From assembly GCA_036924085.1 (NCBI GenBank), contig JAVGWX010000013.1:53569904-53633903 (forward strand): a stretch of DNA of 64,000 nucleotides, in the 5' to 3' direction. Under the pieces are notes generated by a model. The model did not search any database. It saw only the letters and a list, made by a program, of their open reading frames with translations, and was not told the DNA's origin. Below, piece by piece: positions 45,804-57,779 of the stretch. This stretch comes from Ariolimax columbianus (lineage: Eukaryota; Mollusca; Gastropoda; Stylommatophora; Arionidae). Position numbers and translations under genes: made by a program. Position 1 is the first letter of the stretch; every line of letters begins with the position of its first letter.

Positions 45804-46975
45804 CACATCAAAATGCACATCAAAATGATAGATAAAGGGGAGCCAGTGGACGTTATTTATCTAGATTTTGCAAAAGCCTTTGATAGAGTACCTCATCAAA
45901 GATTATTTAGAAAGTTTAAATCACATGGAATAGGTGGGGAAATTAATGGATTAAAAATATGTTAACGGGAAGAAGGCAGAGGGTGGGTATAAATAAGGAG
46001 TACTCTGAGTGGTGTGGAGTGAAAAGTGGAGTGCCACAGGGCTCAGTTTTGGGACTAATTTTGTTCTTGATATATATAAATGATTTGGACATGATTGCAA
46101 AATTTGTTGATGACACAAAACTATGCAGTAGTGTCTCATCTAAAACAGAAGTGGATATATTGAGGTCGGATTTAGATAAAATTCAAGAATGGTCTGTAAT
46201 CTATCAAATGGAGTTTAATGTAGATAAATGTACAGTCATCCACATGGGTAGATCCAATATGGAACATAATTACAGAATGGGAGAGAACAATATTATAAAG
46301 ATAGATAAGGAAAGGGACCTAGGGGTTATAATAGATCATACAGGTAAGGTGAGGGAGCAAGTTCAGGTAGCAGTGAAAAAGGCAAATGCAATGTTCGGTA
46401 TGATAAAAATAAATATTAAACATAGGAGCAAGGAAGTGATAGTCAAACTGTATAAGCATTAGTTAGACCTAGATTGGAGTACTGTGTGCAGGTGTGGAGT
46501 CCTTATTATAGAGAGGATATAAACATGCTGGAAAGAATTCAAAAAAGAGCGACAAAGCTGATAGTGAGATTCCAGAATTACAGTTATGAGGAAAGACTCA
46601 GAAAAACAGGCCTACACTATCTAGAAGAGAGAAGAATTCATGGTGATTTAATACAGGTTTATAAGATGATCAGAGGAATGGATAAATTAGACTATAACAA
46701 GTTTTTTTAAAAATACAGCCACCCACAAGAACAAGAGGGCATAGCTACAAGTTGACTAAAGAGATGTCCAGATTAGATATTAGGAAATATTTTTCTTTGT
46801 CAGAGAGTGGTGAATGCTTCTAATGCATTGCCAAGGGAGGTGGTGGAGGCAGGGACAGTTAATGCATTTAAGAATAAATTGGATGCGCAAAGTTTTTAGA
46901 GCAAGGTGATATAAATTAAACTGGTTGTATACAGACTCTGCAGAGTCTTCTAAGCCAGTATAAAGACATTAAGTT
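45804..46975 (+). mobile_element. CR1-like LINE inserted in group C element
   Basis: Reads MIDKGEPVDVIYLDFAKAFD (first RT Asp), GVPQGSVLGLILFLIYINDL, FVDDTKLCSSV (FADD changed to FVDD, both aspartates kept), EWSVIYQMEFNVDKCTVIHM, RDLGVIIDHTGKVREQVQVA, VWSPYYREDINMLERIQKRA and the RVVNAS.ALPREVVEAGTVN end, then the standard 3' UTR. It is 5'-truncated just before the first catalytic box. Stops near 46460 and 46710 disrupt it. Confidence 0.9.
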
Positions 46976-49245
46976 AAATCAAGTCAGGAAACTCGGAAAG
47001 GCATCTTAGGTGCAGATATCAGTGGAGAGGCTTATGTAGACCTTATCACCGAGGGGGAGGTCGTAAATAGTGTACGTACAAGCAAAAACACTGCCGCAGG
47101 TACTGATGGAGTACAGTATTGCCACATTAAGCAGTTGGATGAGACAGAGATAACAAATATGGTGAAGGAGTTCAACCACACTATAGAGAGGTCGGCTGTG
47201 CCTGAGGACTGGCTTCATAGCTATCTGTGCCCACTGCCTAAACCTGGTAAGGACTCCACAATTCTCAGCATCTATCAAATAATCACCTTACAAAATGTAT
47301 ATAGAAAATTGCTTGAGAATATAGTGGCCAGGAAAATAATGGCCTACCTTGAATGGGAGCAGATTCTACCCGATATGCTGCAAAGGAGACCTGGGCTAAC
47401 CCTGGAACCTTTGCGTTTGATGTGTACGAAAGGTTTCAGTCAAAGCAAGAAACAGTCGCGGTGGCACTCGACCTGGAAGACGCATACAACCTGTTCGATT
47501 TTGGGACCTCAATTACCTGTCTGTAGCAGTGTGGTTTAAACCCGTGGCTGGTTAGTTGGATATCAGCTGCCCTGACGGAAAGAACAGTTGCACTACGCGT
47601 GGGATTGTGGACATCAGAACCGAGGCGAATATGTCCTGGACTGCCTCAAGGGTCCCCGCTCTCACCGGTGCTGTTCAACATTTACACAGTAAAAGTGGCC
47701 AATATTCAACCCACAGGGACGGGGCGAACGCTGACATTTGCCGATGACATCCTAACGTACAGGACTGGCTCAGACAAGCAAGAGTTGGTCAAAGACATCC
47801 AGGAAACCTTGCAAGCAATCTCACAGTGATGCGGCAACTCAAGCTAAGATCAATCCGAACAAGGCCTGCATAATGTGGTGCTCTTCGAATAATTCTATAG
47901 TAACGGCTGAGCTCTGGACATCACTTTGGATGGTTGCAGTAGCGACAGGTTGAAATACCTCGGAGTGACTTTTGATCGGAGTCTTTCCTATACCTGCCAT
48001 GATGACTACACTGTACATACATGCAAGAGAGGGTTAGGAGCACTCAAGACCTTGGCTGCTGCCGACTTGGAACAATGTCTCCCGTTCATCCTATTTTGTC
48101 AGGTCGTGTTGTCTGTCATCAATTACGAACTAGGCATCCTCACACTATCAAGAACACAGTGTGAAAGGTTGGAACACATCCAGAATGAAGGTATGCGACT
48201 GGTTCTGGGCTGCACTAGAGATACCCCGATTGTGATGATGTGGTACATGTTGGGATTGTTATCGGTGACATCCAGACATAAACTGCCACAAGTCAAAGCT
48301 TATATACGTGTCACCACAGACACGCTGCACCCTCTGCACAGCAGTATCTCAGACATCAGGGGATCAAGAATCAAGAGAGGGTCGTCATGGATGGCACAGG
48401 CTGAGACAACAATCGGACACGTCACTCCAGCTGAGACGATAGCCAAAGGGGAAGAATGGGTCCACATTGGTGATAGAATGATAGATTATCAGAGAATCAT
48501 CATAACCTTAGGCAAGGAATGCTGAGAACGGAACAACGAGAGTGCAGAGCATGCGGTAAATCAGCTGATAACTGAGAACACCCAGGAGATTGACACTGTC
48601 ATATACACCGACGGATCAGTTGTGCACAGACGGACATCAGGCTGGGATTTCTCAGCTAGAGTGAGAGGAGAGGTCATTGCTAAGCGCAGTAGGGCATACA
48701 TGTCAACAACCTCCAGTATGAGAATGGAGACGGAAGCAGTGACCTCAGCACTGAAATGGATATCTGAGACTTCTGTAACAAAGGCAGTCATTGTGACAGA
48801 TACGCAAGCCGTTCTTCATAAAGTACAGAAGGGATGGCTTAGGTACGAGTGGATAGCTGCTGTTGAGGCCTCAAACCTCCAGGCGTTGACCTAGATCTAC
48901 TGTCCTGCTCACTCCAGGGTTTAGGGCCATGAAAGAGCTGACATCTTGGCTTCACAAGCTCCCATCATCGACACATTAGTGATGGATAGAAGTGACATTT
49001 TGAAATCAATCATTGACCGCCTGCTGGATGAGGACACCGTAATAGATGAAGCAGCAATCCACAGACTGCAAAGTTTCTACATTAAATGAGGTTCGAGCAA
49101 AGTGGGGCGCATGAGAAGACAACGCAGGAGAGTGTACAACCAGCAAGCTACAGGAACCATCAGCATACATACCTTACGTTTATTGATGAGAGAGACTGAG
49201 CACCTATTGGTATGCCCGTGGTGCAGTGACGTAGATTCTTAGAAA
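46976..49245 (+). mobile_element. LINE group C, 3' part (RT and RNase H)
   Basis: Resumes with LITEGEVVNSVRTSKNTAAG, LPKPGKDSTILSIYQIITLQ, GLPQGSPLSPVLFNIYTV, LTFADDILTYRTGS with the catalytic pair, LKYLGVTFDRSLSY, then RNase H: DTVIYTDGSVVHRRTSGWDF, RMETEAVTSALKW, VIVTDTQAVL and HERADILA. It ends with TGTISIHTLRLLMRETEHLL and a few (ACAGA) units near 49245. Several frameshifts. Confidence 0.85.
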
Positions 49246-49254
49246 CAGAACAGA

Positions 49255-51615
49255 ACAGAAAGATGGGGACATCATCACAGGTAAACAGGCAGCTGATCAC
49301 TTTACAGATTCCTTTGCTAAATACAATGACATTGAAGTTGGTACAGACAAACAGCAACAGAGAGAAGCAACAAAATGTAAGAAGTGATGAAGCTATACCA
49401 GAAGTTATGGATACCCCATTCACTATCAGAGAGCTGGAGCTAGCAATACCCACATTAAAAATTAGAAAGTCGCCAGGGGCTGATGGGGTATCAAACAAAA
49501 TGATTAAAAAGTTGGGAGTAGCAGGGAAGACAAAACTGTTACAGATCTTCAATGCCAGTTGTACCTCAGGCAGAGTCTCTCAGACCTGGAGAGAAGCAAT
49601 TAAGATTTCGCTCTTAAAACAAGAGAAAGACATTTCCACAGCATCCAGCTATAGACCATTTAGCCTTACAAGTTGTCTTTGTAAAACAATAGACCGTATC
49701 ATTAATCTCAGGATGCAGTGGTACCTTGAGAGTGATAACCTCCTTGTGTCTCAGCAAGTGGGTTTTCGAAAATACTTGTCTACTGAGAACGAAGCAATTT
49801 ATCTTTCCCAAGAGATTGAGGATGCTTTCAAAGACAAGAAACTGGTACTAGCAGCATGAATAGACCAAAGGAAAGCCTTTGACAAGGTATGGAAAAAAGG
49901 ACTCTTGAAGAAATATGTAGTATGTACAAATGGTTAAAAGCATACCGGCATAATAGAAGAGCAAGAGTACAACTAGATGGACTGAAGAGTAAGAATATTT
50001 TACTACGCCATGGTGTACCGCAGGGTGGTGTGCTTTCTCCCACACTTTTCATAGTCTACATTAACAACCTGATTAATAAACTGCCAAGTGGAGTGAAAGT
50101 GGCAATGTATGCAGATGACCTGGTGATATGGTGCACTGATGAATATGCTACAGTCACCACTGAAATGCTACAGATGCAATAGATGCCTTAACCCTATGTG
50201 CAAATAAACAAGTTACATTTGATGATAGGCTGACTTGGAGAAAACACGCCAACAAAGCAGCAGGAAAAGCCAAAAGGAAGTTAGCCATCTTGAGAAAACT
50301 AAGTGGAACCACATGGGGAGCTGGATAGAAAATACTTAGCAGTGTTTACCAACCACATCTGGAATATAGATCAGCTGTGTGGTGTTCAGCATCAAACACT
50401 ACATTGAAAGATTTAGATAAGGTACAAAATCAGGCGCTAAGGGTTATTACAGGGGCAATGAAACTAACACCTATAATGGAAATGGAGAAACTAAGGAAGA
50501 TGCAAGCACTAGGCGAACATAAAGACACAAAGGTGCTAACACAGACAGAAAAGTTCAACTGTATGCCAAGTCACCCAATGAAGGATAGATTCCAGAACCT
50601 AGCAATGGGGTGATTGAAAAGAAGTAACTTTAAACCCCAAGCTAAACAACTTTGTAGACACGCCACAGAACTGCCTGACATTGATATTCCTTTAACAACT
50701 ATGCCAGAACAAACACCCTGGAGAAAGCAGCATAGACTATCAGTACGAGTCCAAACAACCATTAAAGGAATACTAGGCAAGGAGGAACAGAATAGTGTGC
50801 AACGTAAGATAATTGCTCTCAGTTTCTTGGATGAAGAATATCCACAGGATCTATCCATCTGAGTAAGCACAGATGGGTCAGCACAGAATGCAGTAAAGAA
50901 TGGAGGCGCAAGAGTGTATATAGAATACCCAAATAACACTATGGAAGCAGTTGCAGCACCAATAGGGAAATTCTGCCATAATTACGATGCAGAGACAATC
51001 GATGAAATTGGCGACGGAAAAATTGCTGAACACCAACCTTGGCCCGTATCGTGTGGTCTTTCTGACAGATGCAAAATCAGTACTCTAAGTACTATCATCC
51101 GGGAAGCTGTCAGATCTACAAGTTTTATTATCAACATTGAGCAGCCAGCTCAAAATCATGGTGCAGTGGATACCGTTTCACTGCGAAATACCAGAAAATG
51201 AGAGAGCTGACACACTAGCAAGAGAAGGTGCTGCAGACGAGCAGCCAGATGTACCAGTTCAATACCATCAAAAGAAAAAAATTAAATCAACAAGAGAGCT
51301 TCCAACACAAATACAAAATGACTATCATAATAAGAGTAGGCAAGAGCAGATTGTCATACTGCGCCTCAGGACAGCCATTTGTATACAAAATTTAGGATTG
51401 ACAGCTCAAGTATGTATACATGTGAACAAACACATACTTCAGGACTGTCCAAAGTATGAGATACTGGGGTAGACATACTGGACAAGAGAAACAACACTGG
51501 AAGGGAAACTATATGGACCTATGTGTGAACTGCAGAAGACAGTGAGGTTCATACAAGAAACAGGTTTGCAGATGTAGACATACTCTAAGTGAACGAAAGA
51601 AGAAAAAAGAAGAAG
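49255..51615 (+). mobile_element. LINE group B', RT, RNase H and (GAA)n tail
   Basis: Reads KIRKSPGADGVSNKMIKKLG, YRPFSLTSCLCKTIDRIINL, QQVGFRKYLSTENEAIYLSQ, RHGVPQGGVLSPTLFIVYIN, AMYADDLVIW (intact catalytic pair), QALRVITGAMKLTPIMEMEK, then decayed RNase H (STDGSA, FHCEIPENERADTLA) and QIVILRLRTA. The 3' end is GAAAGAAGAAAAAAGAAG. Stops at 49857, 50180, 50612 and 50860 show it is dead. Confidence 0.85.
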
Positions 51616-51639
51616 AATTGCATTCTGGTGATTTTTTTT

Positions 51640-52490
51640 CTCTTCAAATCTTGGATAGAGGAACGGAACTCTTCTATATTAGGTTCTGGATCTGGATCAG
51701 GTGATGTCAGTATTGGGTTAGAGCCGTCTCCAGTGTTTTCATACATTTCTCTGCAGTAGTCTTTTCATCTTTCCTGTATGTCCTTGTTTTCTGTTAGTGG
51801 ATTGCCATCTTTATCGTGCTTGACATGCAATGTCGGTTTGAATTTGCCTGTTAGTATTTTGTTTACTTTGAACACATCTCTTTCTTTCATTTGTTTTTGT
51901 AACGCTTCTATTCTGCTACACATGTCCAATATGTGTTTTTTCTTATCCTTCTGGATCTCTCTTTTAATTTCTCTTGTGCTGTTTCTGTATTTGTCGCTAC
52001 TGTTTGTCCCAGATTGTTTTAACTTGTTTCTTTCTTCTATGAGTCTCATGATCTTTTCTGTGATGTAACTCTGATGTTTGTGCCATTTTCTAGGTATAAT
52101 GCTACTTGCAGATGAGATGGTAATATTTCCTGCATGTGTTGCAAGGGTTCATCTGGTATCAAATCTTCTTGTACTGCCATGAGCATCGCAAACTTATTCA
52201 TTATGTCTAATGTATATTTTAGTAGTTTTAGGCTGACGTCATAGCGAATTGATCTAGCGCATTTCAACAGCTTTTCAGTCTTATTTTGATGTCTGCAACT
52301 AGTAGCTGATGGTCCGAGTCTGCAGCTGGTAGTGTTGTCTTCATGGATGTTACACTTGACCTTTCTCTTTGTGGCCTTAGAATGTAGTCTATGATTTCTG
52401 CCTTTCCCATCCAGTGAAGTCCATGTATATAGTCGTCTGGAGTGTTGTTTAAAGAGTGTATTTGCAATGGAGAGATTGTTTTCCATACAA
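51640..52490 (-). mobile_element. RTE-like LINE, endonuclease C-terminal half and linker
   Basis: Reads NTLFKQHSRRLYTWTSLDGK, then in another frame IIDYILRPQRERSSVTSMKT and DSDHQLLVADIKIRLK with the SDH catalytic motif, and a Lys/Glu-rich linker. This matches the WTSPDG...DYIL...SDHxLL order of RTE endonucleases. No RT part is present. Confidence 0.7.
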
Positions 52491-52496
52491 AATGTT

Positions 52497-53139
52497 AAAT
52501 GTAGAAGAGCTAAAACTTAAGAATGGAAAAAAAAAATAAAAAATAAATAAAGGCAGGTAAATTGAAAGAAATATATTCAAAATATTTGGACAAGCAAAAC
52601 ATAGCTCGGAAAATAAATAAAACAGCAAAAATAGACTGAAAAAAAACTTACTTATAGGATCAAGACTAATAGTAAAAGCTTCTTTTCTTTGTTAGAAATA
52701 AACAAAGAACAAAAGACACGGTAGGCCCTCTCATAGATAGCACAGGAAAAATAATAAGAGAAAATAGGGAGGCAGATAATATACTAAATAAATACTTTGG
52801 CACAGTCTTCACACAAGAAGATTGCTCTAAGATCCCTCAGCCTATAGATATTTTCAAATGTGAAATGGATATGGTGTGATTAAAATCAATCTGTATTATG
52901 GAGGAAATGGTTTTTTAAAAATTGGATGGATTAAAAGTGGATAAATGTCCAAGTCAAGATAGTATCCATCCAAAAATGCTATTTGAAATTAGAGACCAAC
53001 TAGCAAAACCATTGGCTATATTATGTTCTCAATCACTTGCAAATGGGATTCTTCCAAGAGATTGGAAAGATGCAGGAGTGATCCCCTTATTCAAAAAGGC
53101 CAAGAAATCAGATCCAGCAAATTTTAGACCAGTGAGTTT
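52497..53139 (+). mobile_element. CR1-like LINE, linker and RT fingers (left of SINE insertion)
   Basis: Reads RKIGRQIIY.INTLAQSSHK-like decayed linker, then GLKVDKCPSQDSIHPKMLFE, IRDQLAKPLAILCSQSLANG, LPRDWKDAGVIPLFKKAKKS and DPANFRPVS, cut inside the VSLTS motif by the (GAA)n element. Confidence 0.85.
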
Positions 53140-53514
53140 CTTCTTCTTCTTCTTCTGCGTTCGTTCTCAATCTCCCACTACCAAACCCTGAAAGGGCTTA
53201 AGTAACAGAATGTAGTCCAGAGAACGGAATGTGTTGTGTCATAGTTTACAGCTTGACTGCGATATTTGCACCTTTCGGTCCAACACATCCGACTTCAGCA
53301 AGCATTTTTTTAGTAACGGGTTAGCATTCCCTCTTTGATCCCTTCTCCTTAGCCAGTCTGCCTTGCTGCAGCCTGTTATCCAGGATCACCGCGTGGAGGT
53401 GTAGAAGGGTCTTTGCAGCTCTGGTTCGCTGGCCCTGACGCTAGCAGTCAGCTATGGGTCGCTGACCACTGCAGCTCATGCGCTGCTAAGCGTCTTGATC
53501 CCGTCCAGTGAGTT
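53140..53514 (-). mobile_element. SINE-like (GAA)n-tailed element, long form, with 11-bp target-site duplication
   Basis: Flanked by CCAGTGAGTTT at 53129-53139 and 53515-53525. On the minus strand it runs from GGATCAAGACGCTTAGCAGC through GCAGTGGTCAGCGACCC, TGGCTAAGGAGAAGGGATC, TGCTGAAGTCGGATGTGTTG, GGTGCAAATATCGCAG and GGGAGATTGAGAACGAACGC to (GAA)n. Length is about 375 bp, the best full-length example here. I could not find convincing tRNA A and B boxes in its head. Confidence 0.9.
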
Positions 53515-53525
53515 TAACTAGCATA

Positions 53526-54805
53526 GTCTGTAAAATTGTTAGAATCAATAATCAAAGAAAACTTTGTAATGTACCTAGACAGGTTTAATCTAATCATAAA
53601 TAATCAGCGTGGGTTTACTAGAGGGAGATCATGCATAACAAATCTATTGGAATTCATGGAGGAAGTTACTAAAATGATAGATAAAGGGGAAACCAGTGAA
53701 TGTTATTTATCTAGATTTTGCAAAGGCTTTTGATAGAGTACCTCACTGAAGATTATTTAAAAAGTTAAAATGACATGGAATAGGTGGGGAATTTGCTGAA
53801 TGGATTGAAAGTTGGTTAACGAGAAGAAGGAAGAGGCTGGGCAGAAATTAGGAAAACTCTGAGTAGTGTAAAGTAGAAAGTGGAGTGCCACAGGAGTCAG
53901 TTTTAGGACCAATAATGTTCTTGATATATATAAATAATTTGGACATTGATAGAGGATACATGATTGAAACATTTGCAGACGATACAAAACTATGTAGGAG
54001 TGTCTCATGTACAGCAGAAGTGGATATATTGAGGTTGGATTTAGATAAAATTCAAGACTGGTCTGTGAGAGGGCAAATGGAGTTTAATGTAGATAAATGT
54101 ACAGTCATCCACCTGGGTAGATCCAATATGGAACATAATTACAGAATGGGCAAGAACAATATTAGAATGATAGATAAGGAAAGGGACCTAAGAGTTATAA
54201 TAGAGCTTACAAGTAAAGTGAGTGAGCAAGTCCAGGTAGCAGTGAATAAGGCAAATGCAATGTTAGGTATGATCAAAATAAATATTAAACATAGGAACCA
54301 AGAACTGATTGTCAAACTGTAAAAAGCGTTGGTTAGACCTAGATTGTAGTACTGTGTACTTATTAAAGAGGATATATAAACATACTTGAAAGGATTCAAA
54401 GAAGAGTGACAAAACTGATAGTGGGATTCCAGAATTACAGTTATAAGGAAAGACTCAATCCAACAGTTTTATAGAAAAGAGAAGAATTCGAGGTGACTTA
54501 ATACAGGTTTATAAGATAATCACAGGAAGGGTTAAATTAAACTTTAACAAGTTTTTCAAAATACAACCACCAAGGAGAACAAGAGAGCACAGACACAAAT
54601 TTACTAAAGACAGGTCCAGATTGGATATTAGTAAATATTTTGTTCAGAGAGTAGTGAATGCTTGGAATGCAATGCCCCAGGAGGTAGTGGAGGAATATAA
54701 GAATAGATTGGATGCTCATATCTTTTCGAGTAGGTTGATGCAAATGTAACAGGATATATACAGACTCTGAAGAGTCTTATAAACCAGTATAAAAACATTG
54801 GACAT
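53526..54805 (+). mobile_element. CR1-like LINE, RT to 3' end (right of SINE insertion)
   Basis: Continues LTSIVCKIVESIIKENFVMY, NQRGFTRGRSCITNLLEFME, YLDFAKAFDRVPH (frameshifted), GVPQESVLGPIMFLIYINNL, ETFADDTKLCRSV, DKERDLRVIIELTSKVSEQV and FVQRVVNAWNAMPQEVVEE, then the usual 3' UTR with GACTCTGAAGAGTC. It is about 85-90% like the copy at 45804 by eye. Confidence 0.87.
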
Positions 54806-55713
54806 CCCACCTGTGTTCCGAGATCCCCAATATGTCTACCTGAGTTCTCTCCATTTCCTTCTCAATCATCATTTCCTTCTCAATCATGAAGCGTTTTCTT
54901 GATTTAGGCTTCTCGTGTTCCATATTCTGATTTTTTTGTTTAGACCAGTGCCAGTGCTTTTCACTGCATTCCTTTCAGGCTTTTGACTGTCATCACTAAT
55001 ACTTGTACTTGACCTGGTATTGTTCTCATCCCCACTTTGCTTATTTGATCTGATTGGCTTGGGGGTCTCATTGAGGTGTCTTATATTTAGATGTCATGAT
55101 TTTTTGGGCAATTTACATACAGTAGTTTGCTTTTGCTATCTGTATGGCTCTGGCCGCTTTTTCACTTCTGTTCCCTGGTGCACCCTAAACCCAATACCAG
55201 GATGGTTTAGCTTCTGCCTTTGAAACGTCAACTATGGTGATCATCTGTCTCTTCCGCCAGCGGCTGTATGTGCTGTATAGGGAGGACTCCCTCCGCGGTA
55301 CTTAACGTAGTTTAGCAGGCCAGTCAAAGTTGCTGCGTAATTGCGAGGCAGCAGTTGATAGTTGACATGTATATATTTTGTGACCGAAGTAAGAAACCAC
55401 AACATCATATTGGTGAATCATGATGTCATGGTACTCCCTAGCTACCGCCATTCATGAAGACAAAATATTGTACTTTTTAACAAAAACATAGATAATAATA
55501 CAAGCATAATGCTTCATAATGGCGAAGGACACATTCAGAACAGTGTTTCACACTGTCACGTTACACGTAGCACGGCTGTTAATGAAAAATGCCTACGTGA
55601 AATACACAGCTTATGACTGATTTGAAAAGTGTGGTGTGATCTTGACCTGGATATATACATCATGTAGTGTTTAAAAATAAGGAAAATAAGGGATCAAAAT
55701 GCTGAGCAGTGCA
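54806..55713. other. No gene; possible LINE leader on minus strand at 55230-55380
   Basis: The minus strand of 55230-55380 contains CAACTATCAACTGCTGCCTC and GCGGAGGGAGTCCTCCCTAT, resembling the leader of LINE B (AACAACTGCTGCCTTGCAG, TAAGGAGGGCATCCCTACAG). The rest is unassigned. Confidence 0.35.
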
Positions 55714-56053
55714 CTAGCTGTAGTGGTCAGCAACCCAAAGCTGGCTACTAGTGTCAGGCCCAGCGGAACCAGAGCTGCCAAGATCCTTCACCACCTCTGT
55801 CTGGTGATACTGAATAACAGGCTGCAACAGGGCAGACTGGCTAAGGAGAAGAATTAAAGAGGGAAAACTAACCTGGTACACCAAAATGCAATGCTGATGT
55901 TGAATGTGTCGAACCAATAGGTGCAAATATAGCAGTCAAGATGTAAACTATGACACATTGGATTCTGTTCTCCGGACTTTATTCTGCTACTTTCAAAGCC
56001 CATTTCAGAGATTGGTAGCAATAGTTAGAGAATGAATGACAAAGAAGAAGAAA
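55714..56053 (+). mobile_element. SINE-like (GAA)n-tailed element, long form
   Basis: Reads GTAGTGGTCAGCAACCCAAA, GAGCTGCCAAGATCCTTCAC, GACTGGCTAAGGAGAAG, TGCTGATGTTGAATGTGTCG, GGTGCAAATATAGCAGTCAA, TCTGTTCTCCGGACT and AAAGAAGAAGAAA, collinear with 53140-53514. It is diverged, and I found no clear target-site duplication. Confidence 0.8.
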
Positions 56054-56509
56054 TAACAAAATTATAGTAAAATATGTAACGGCACCTCAACCTCTCGTAA
56101 TTCTGACACGAGGCGCGTAAAAATGTGGTCTTACTGTGCATATACTAAGAATTATTGTCTTTAGACAAACAAGACGTTGTGCAGCCCATACCTCTGCAAA
56201 ATACAAATTGATCTTTGGAAAGCTGAGTTTCAATGATAGGTCCTATTCTCTGTTCAAGGATCGTCACATACATTTTACCATTATGACTACATAGCAATAT
56301 GTCTTTGTAGGTGTCATGGTTTTTGTTGTTGTTGTTGTTGGCCATTTTCTTTCAAAATGGCATGATTGTAGCTTGCTGCTAGTTGTCTGGTACATGTCTA
56401 CCTTTCCATGCCATTGTAAAGTATATCTTTAGCTACATTAACCCTGTATCCCCACAAGCATGTATCTCCATTGTTATGCCATCCATACCTGGTGACTTAT
56501 TTTATAATT

Positions 56510-56890
56510 TTCCGAAGCAATCTTTGATAAGGTACTCTAACAAAGGCCTTTGCAAAATCCAGATAAATAACATCTACTGGCTCTCAAACATCCAACATAT
56601 TGGTTAACCTCTTCCATGAATTCTAATAGATCTATTAAGCACAATCTCTCCTTAGTAAAACCATGCTGACTCTTCTTGATGAGATTAAACTTGTCCAAAT
56701 GCATAGTTATGTTGTCTTTAATAATAGACTAAAATTTAGCAAAGTATGCTTGTCAAACTCACTGGTCTGTAATTGCCTGCATATGATTTCTTGTCCTTTT
56801 TGAACAAGGGGATCACACCTGCATCTTTCCAATCTCTTGGAATAATTCCCTTCTCAAACTGCAACAACTAATAATATCGTTCCATGAGAG
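56510..56890 (-). mobile_element. CR1-like LINE, RT finger/palm fragment
   Basis: Minus-strand frames give REIGKMQV.SPCSKRTRNHM-type sequence: GIIPRDWKDAGVIPLFKKDK, then ITDQ.V and KKSQHGFTKERLCLIDLLEF, and MLDV.EPVDVIYLDFAKAF. It matches 53040-53740 of the longer copy. Confidence 0.65.
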
Positions 56891-56939
56891 CATGACAGGA
56901 ACAGTTCAATTTGATAGTAGCATATAATAGCCATTTGTA

Positions 56940-57745
56940 ATTCTAAGTGCTGTTTAGCAGGGCAGTGTTCTGGCCCCAACACTGTTCGGAAAGTGCTCTG
57001 TTACTGAAACATTTATTTGGTAATGCAAATGAAGGAATTTGTCTTCACACTAGGTTGGATGGTAGGCTGTTTAACCTTGCAAGGCTCAAGGCCAAAATGA
57101 AGATCAGGGAGATCACCATTGGAGAATTGCTTTTCGCTGATGATGCTGCAATTGTCCCCCATAGTCAGCAGGAACTTCAGAAACTGATAGATCACTTCTC
57201 CCAGGCTTGCAAAGATTTTGGTCTCACAATAAGTCTCAACAAAACAAATGTGCCGGGACAGGAAGTAGATGCCACACCAAGTCTTAACATTGATAATTAT
57301 GAACATGCAACTGTTAATTCACATACCTGGGATCCCTCATCAATGACAAGCTCTCTCTAGACCCAGAAATAGACAGTCGCATTGGCAAAGCTGCTACTAC
57401 ATTTGCTCGCCTCACAATGAGTGTTTGCAAAAACCAGAAACTGACAATTAAAACCATGGCCAATGTATACAATGCATGTGTTGTAAGCACACTTCTATAT
57501 GACAGCCAGACATGGACAACTTATGCCAAATGAGAGCGCAGGCTTAACACCTTCCAGTTTTGGCACCTGCAATCCATTCTTGGAATTACATTGAGTGACA
57601 AATGCAGAGGTGCACTCTCGCACAGGTCTCCCAAACATGTACACTCTACTTAAGCAGCAAAGACTACGATGGCATGGTCATGTTTATCGAATGGAAGATG
57701 GTCGCATTCCCAAAGATATTATCAGTGCAAGTTTAAGATAACCAC
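56940..57745 (+). mobile_element. LINE related to group A, RT active site to C-terminus
   Basis: Reads LKHLFGNANEGICLHTRLDG, RLFNLARLKAKMKIREITIG, ELLFADDAAIVPHSQQELQK with the catalytic pair, FSQACKDFGLTISLNKTNVP and, after stops, LPNMYTLLKQQRLRWHGHVY and RMEDGRIPKDII. It is a separate lineage from the 1-2161 copy. Its 3' end lies about 35 bp from the Kunitz exon donor. Confidence 0.8.
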
Positions 57746-57779
57746 TAGTTGATTAGCCAGTATTAAGATTTATACAAAC

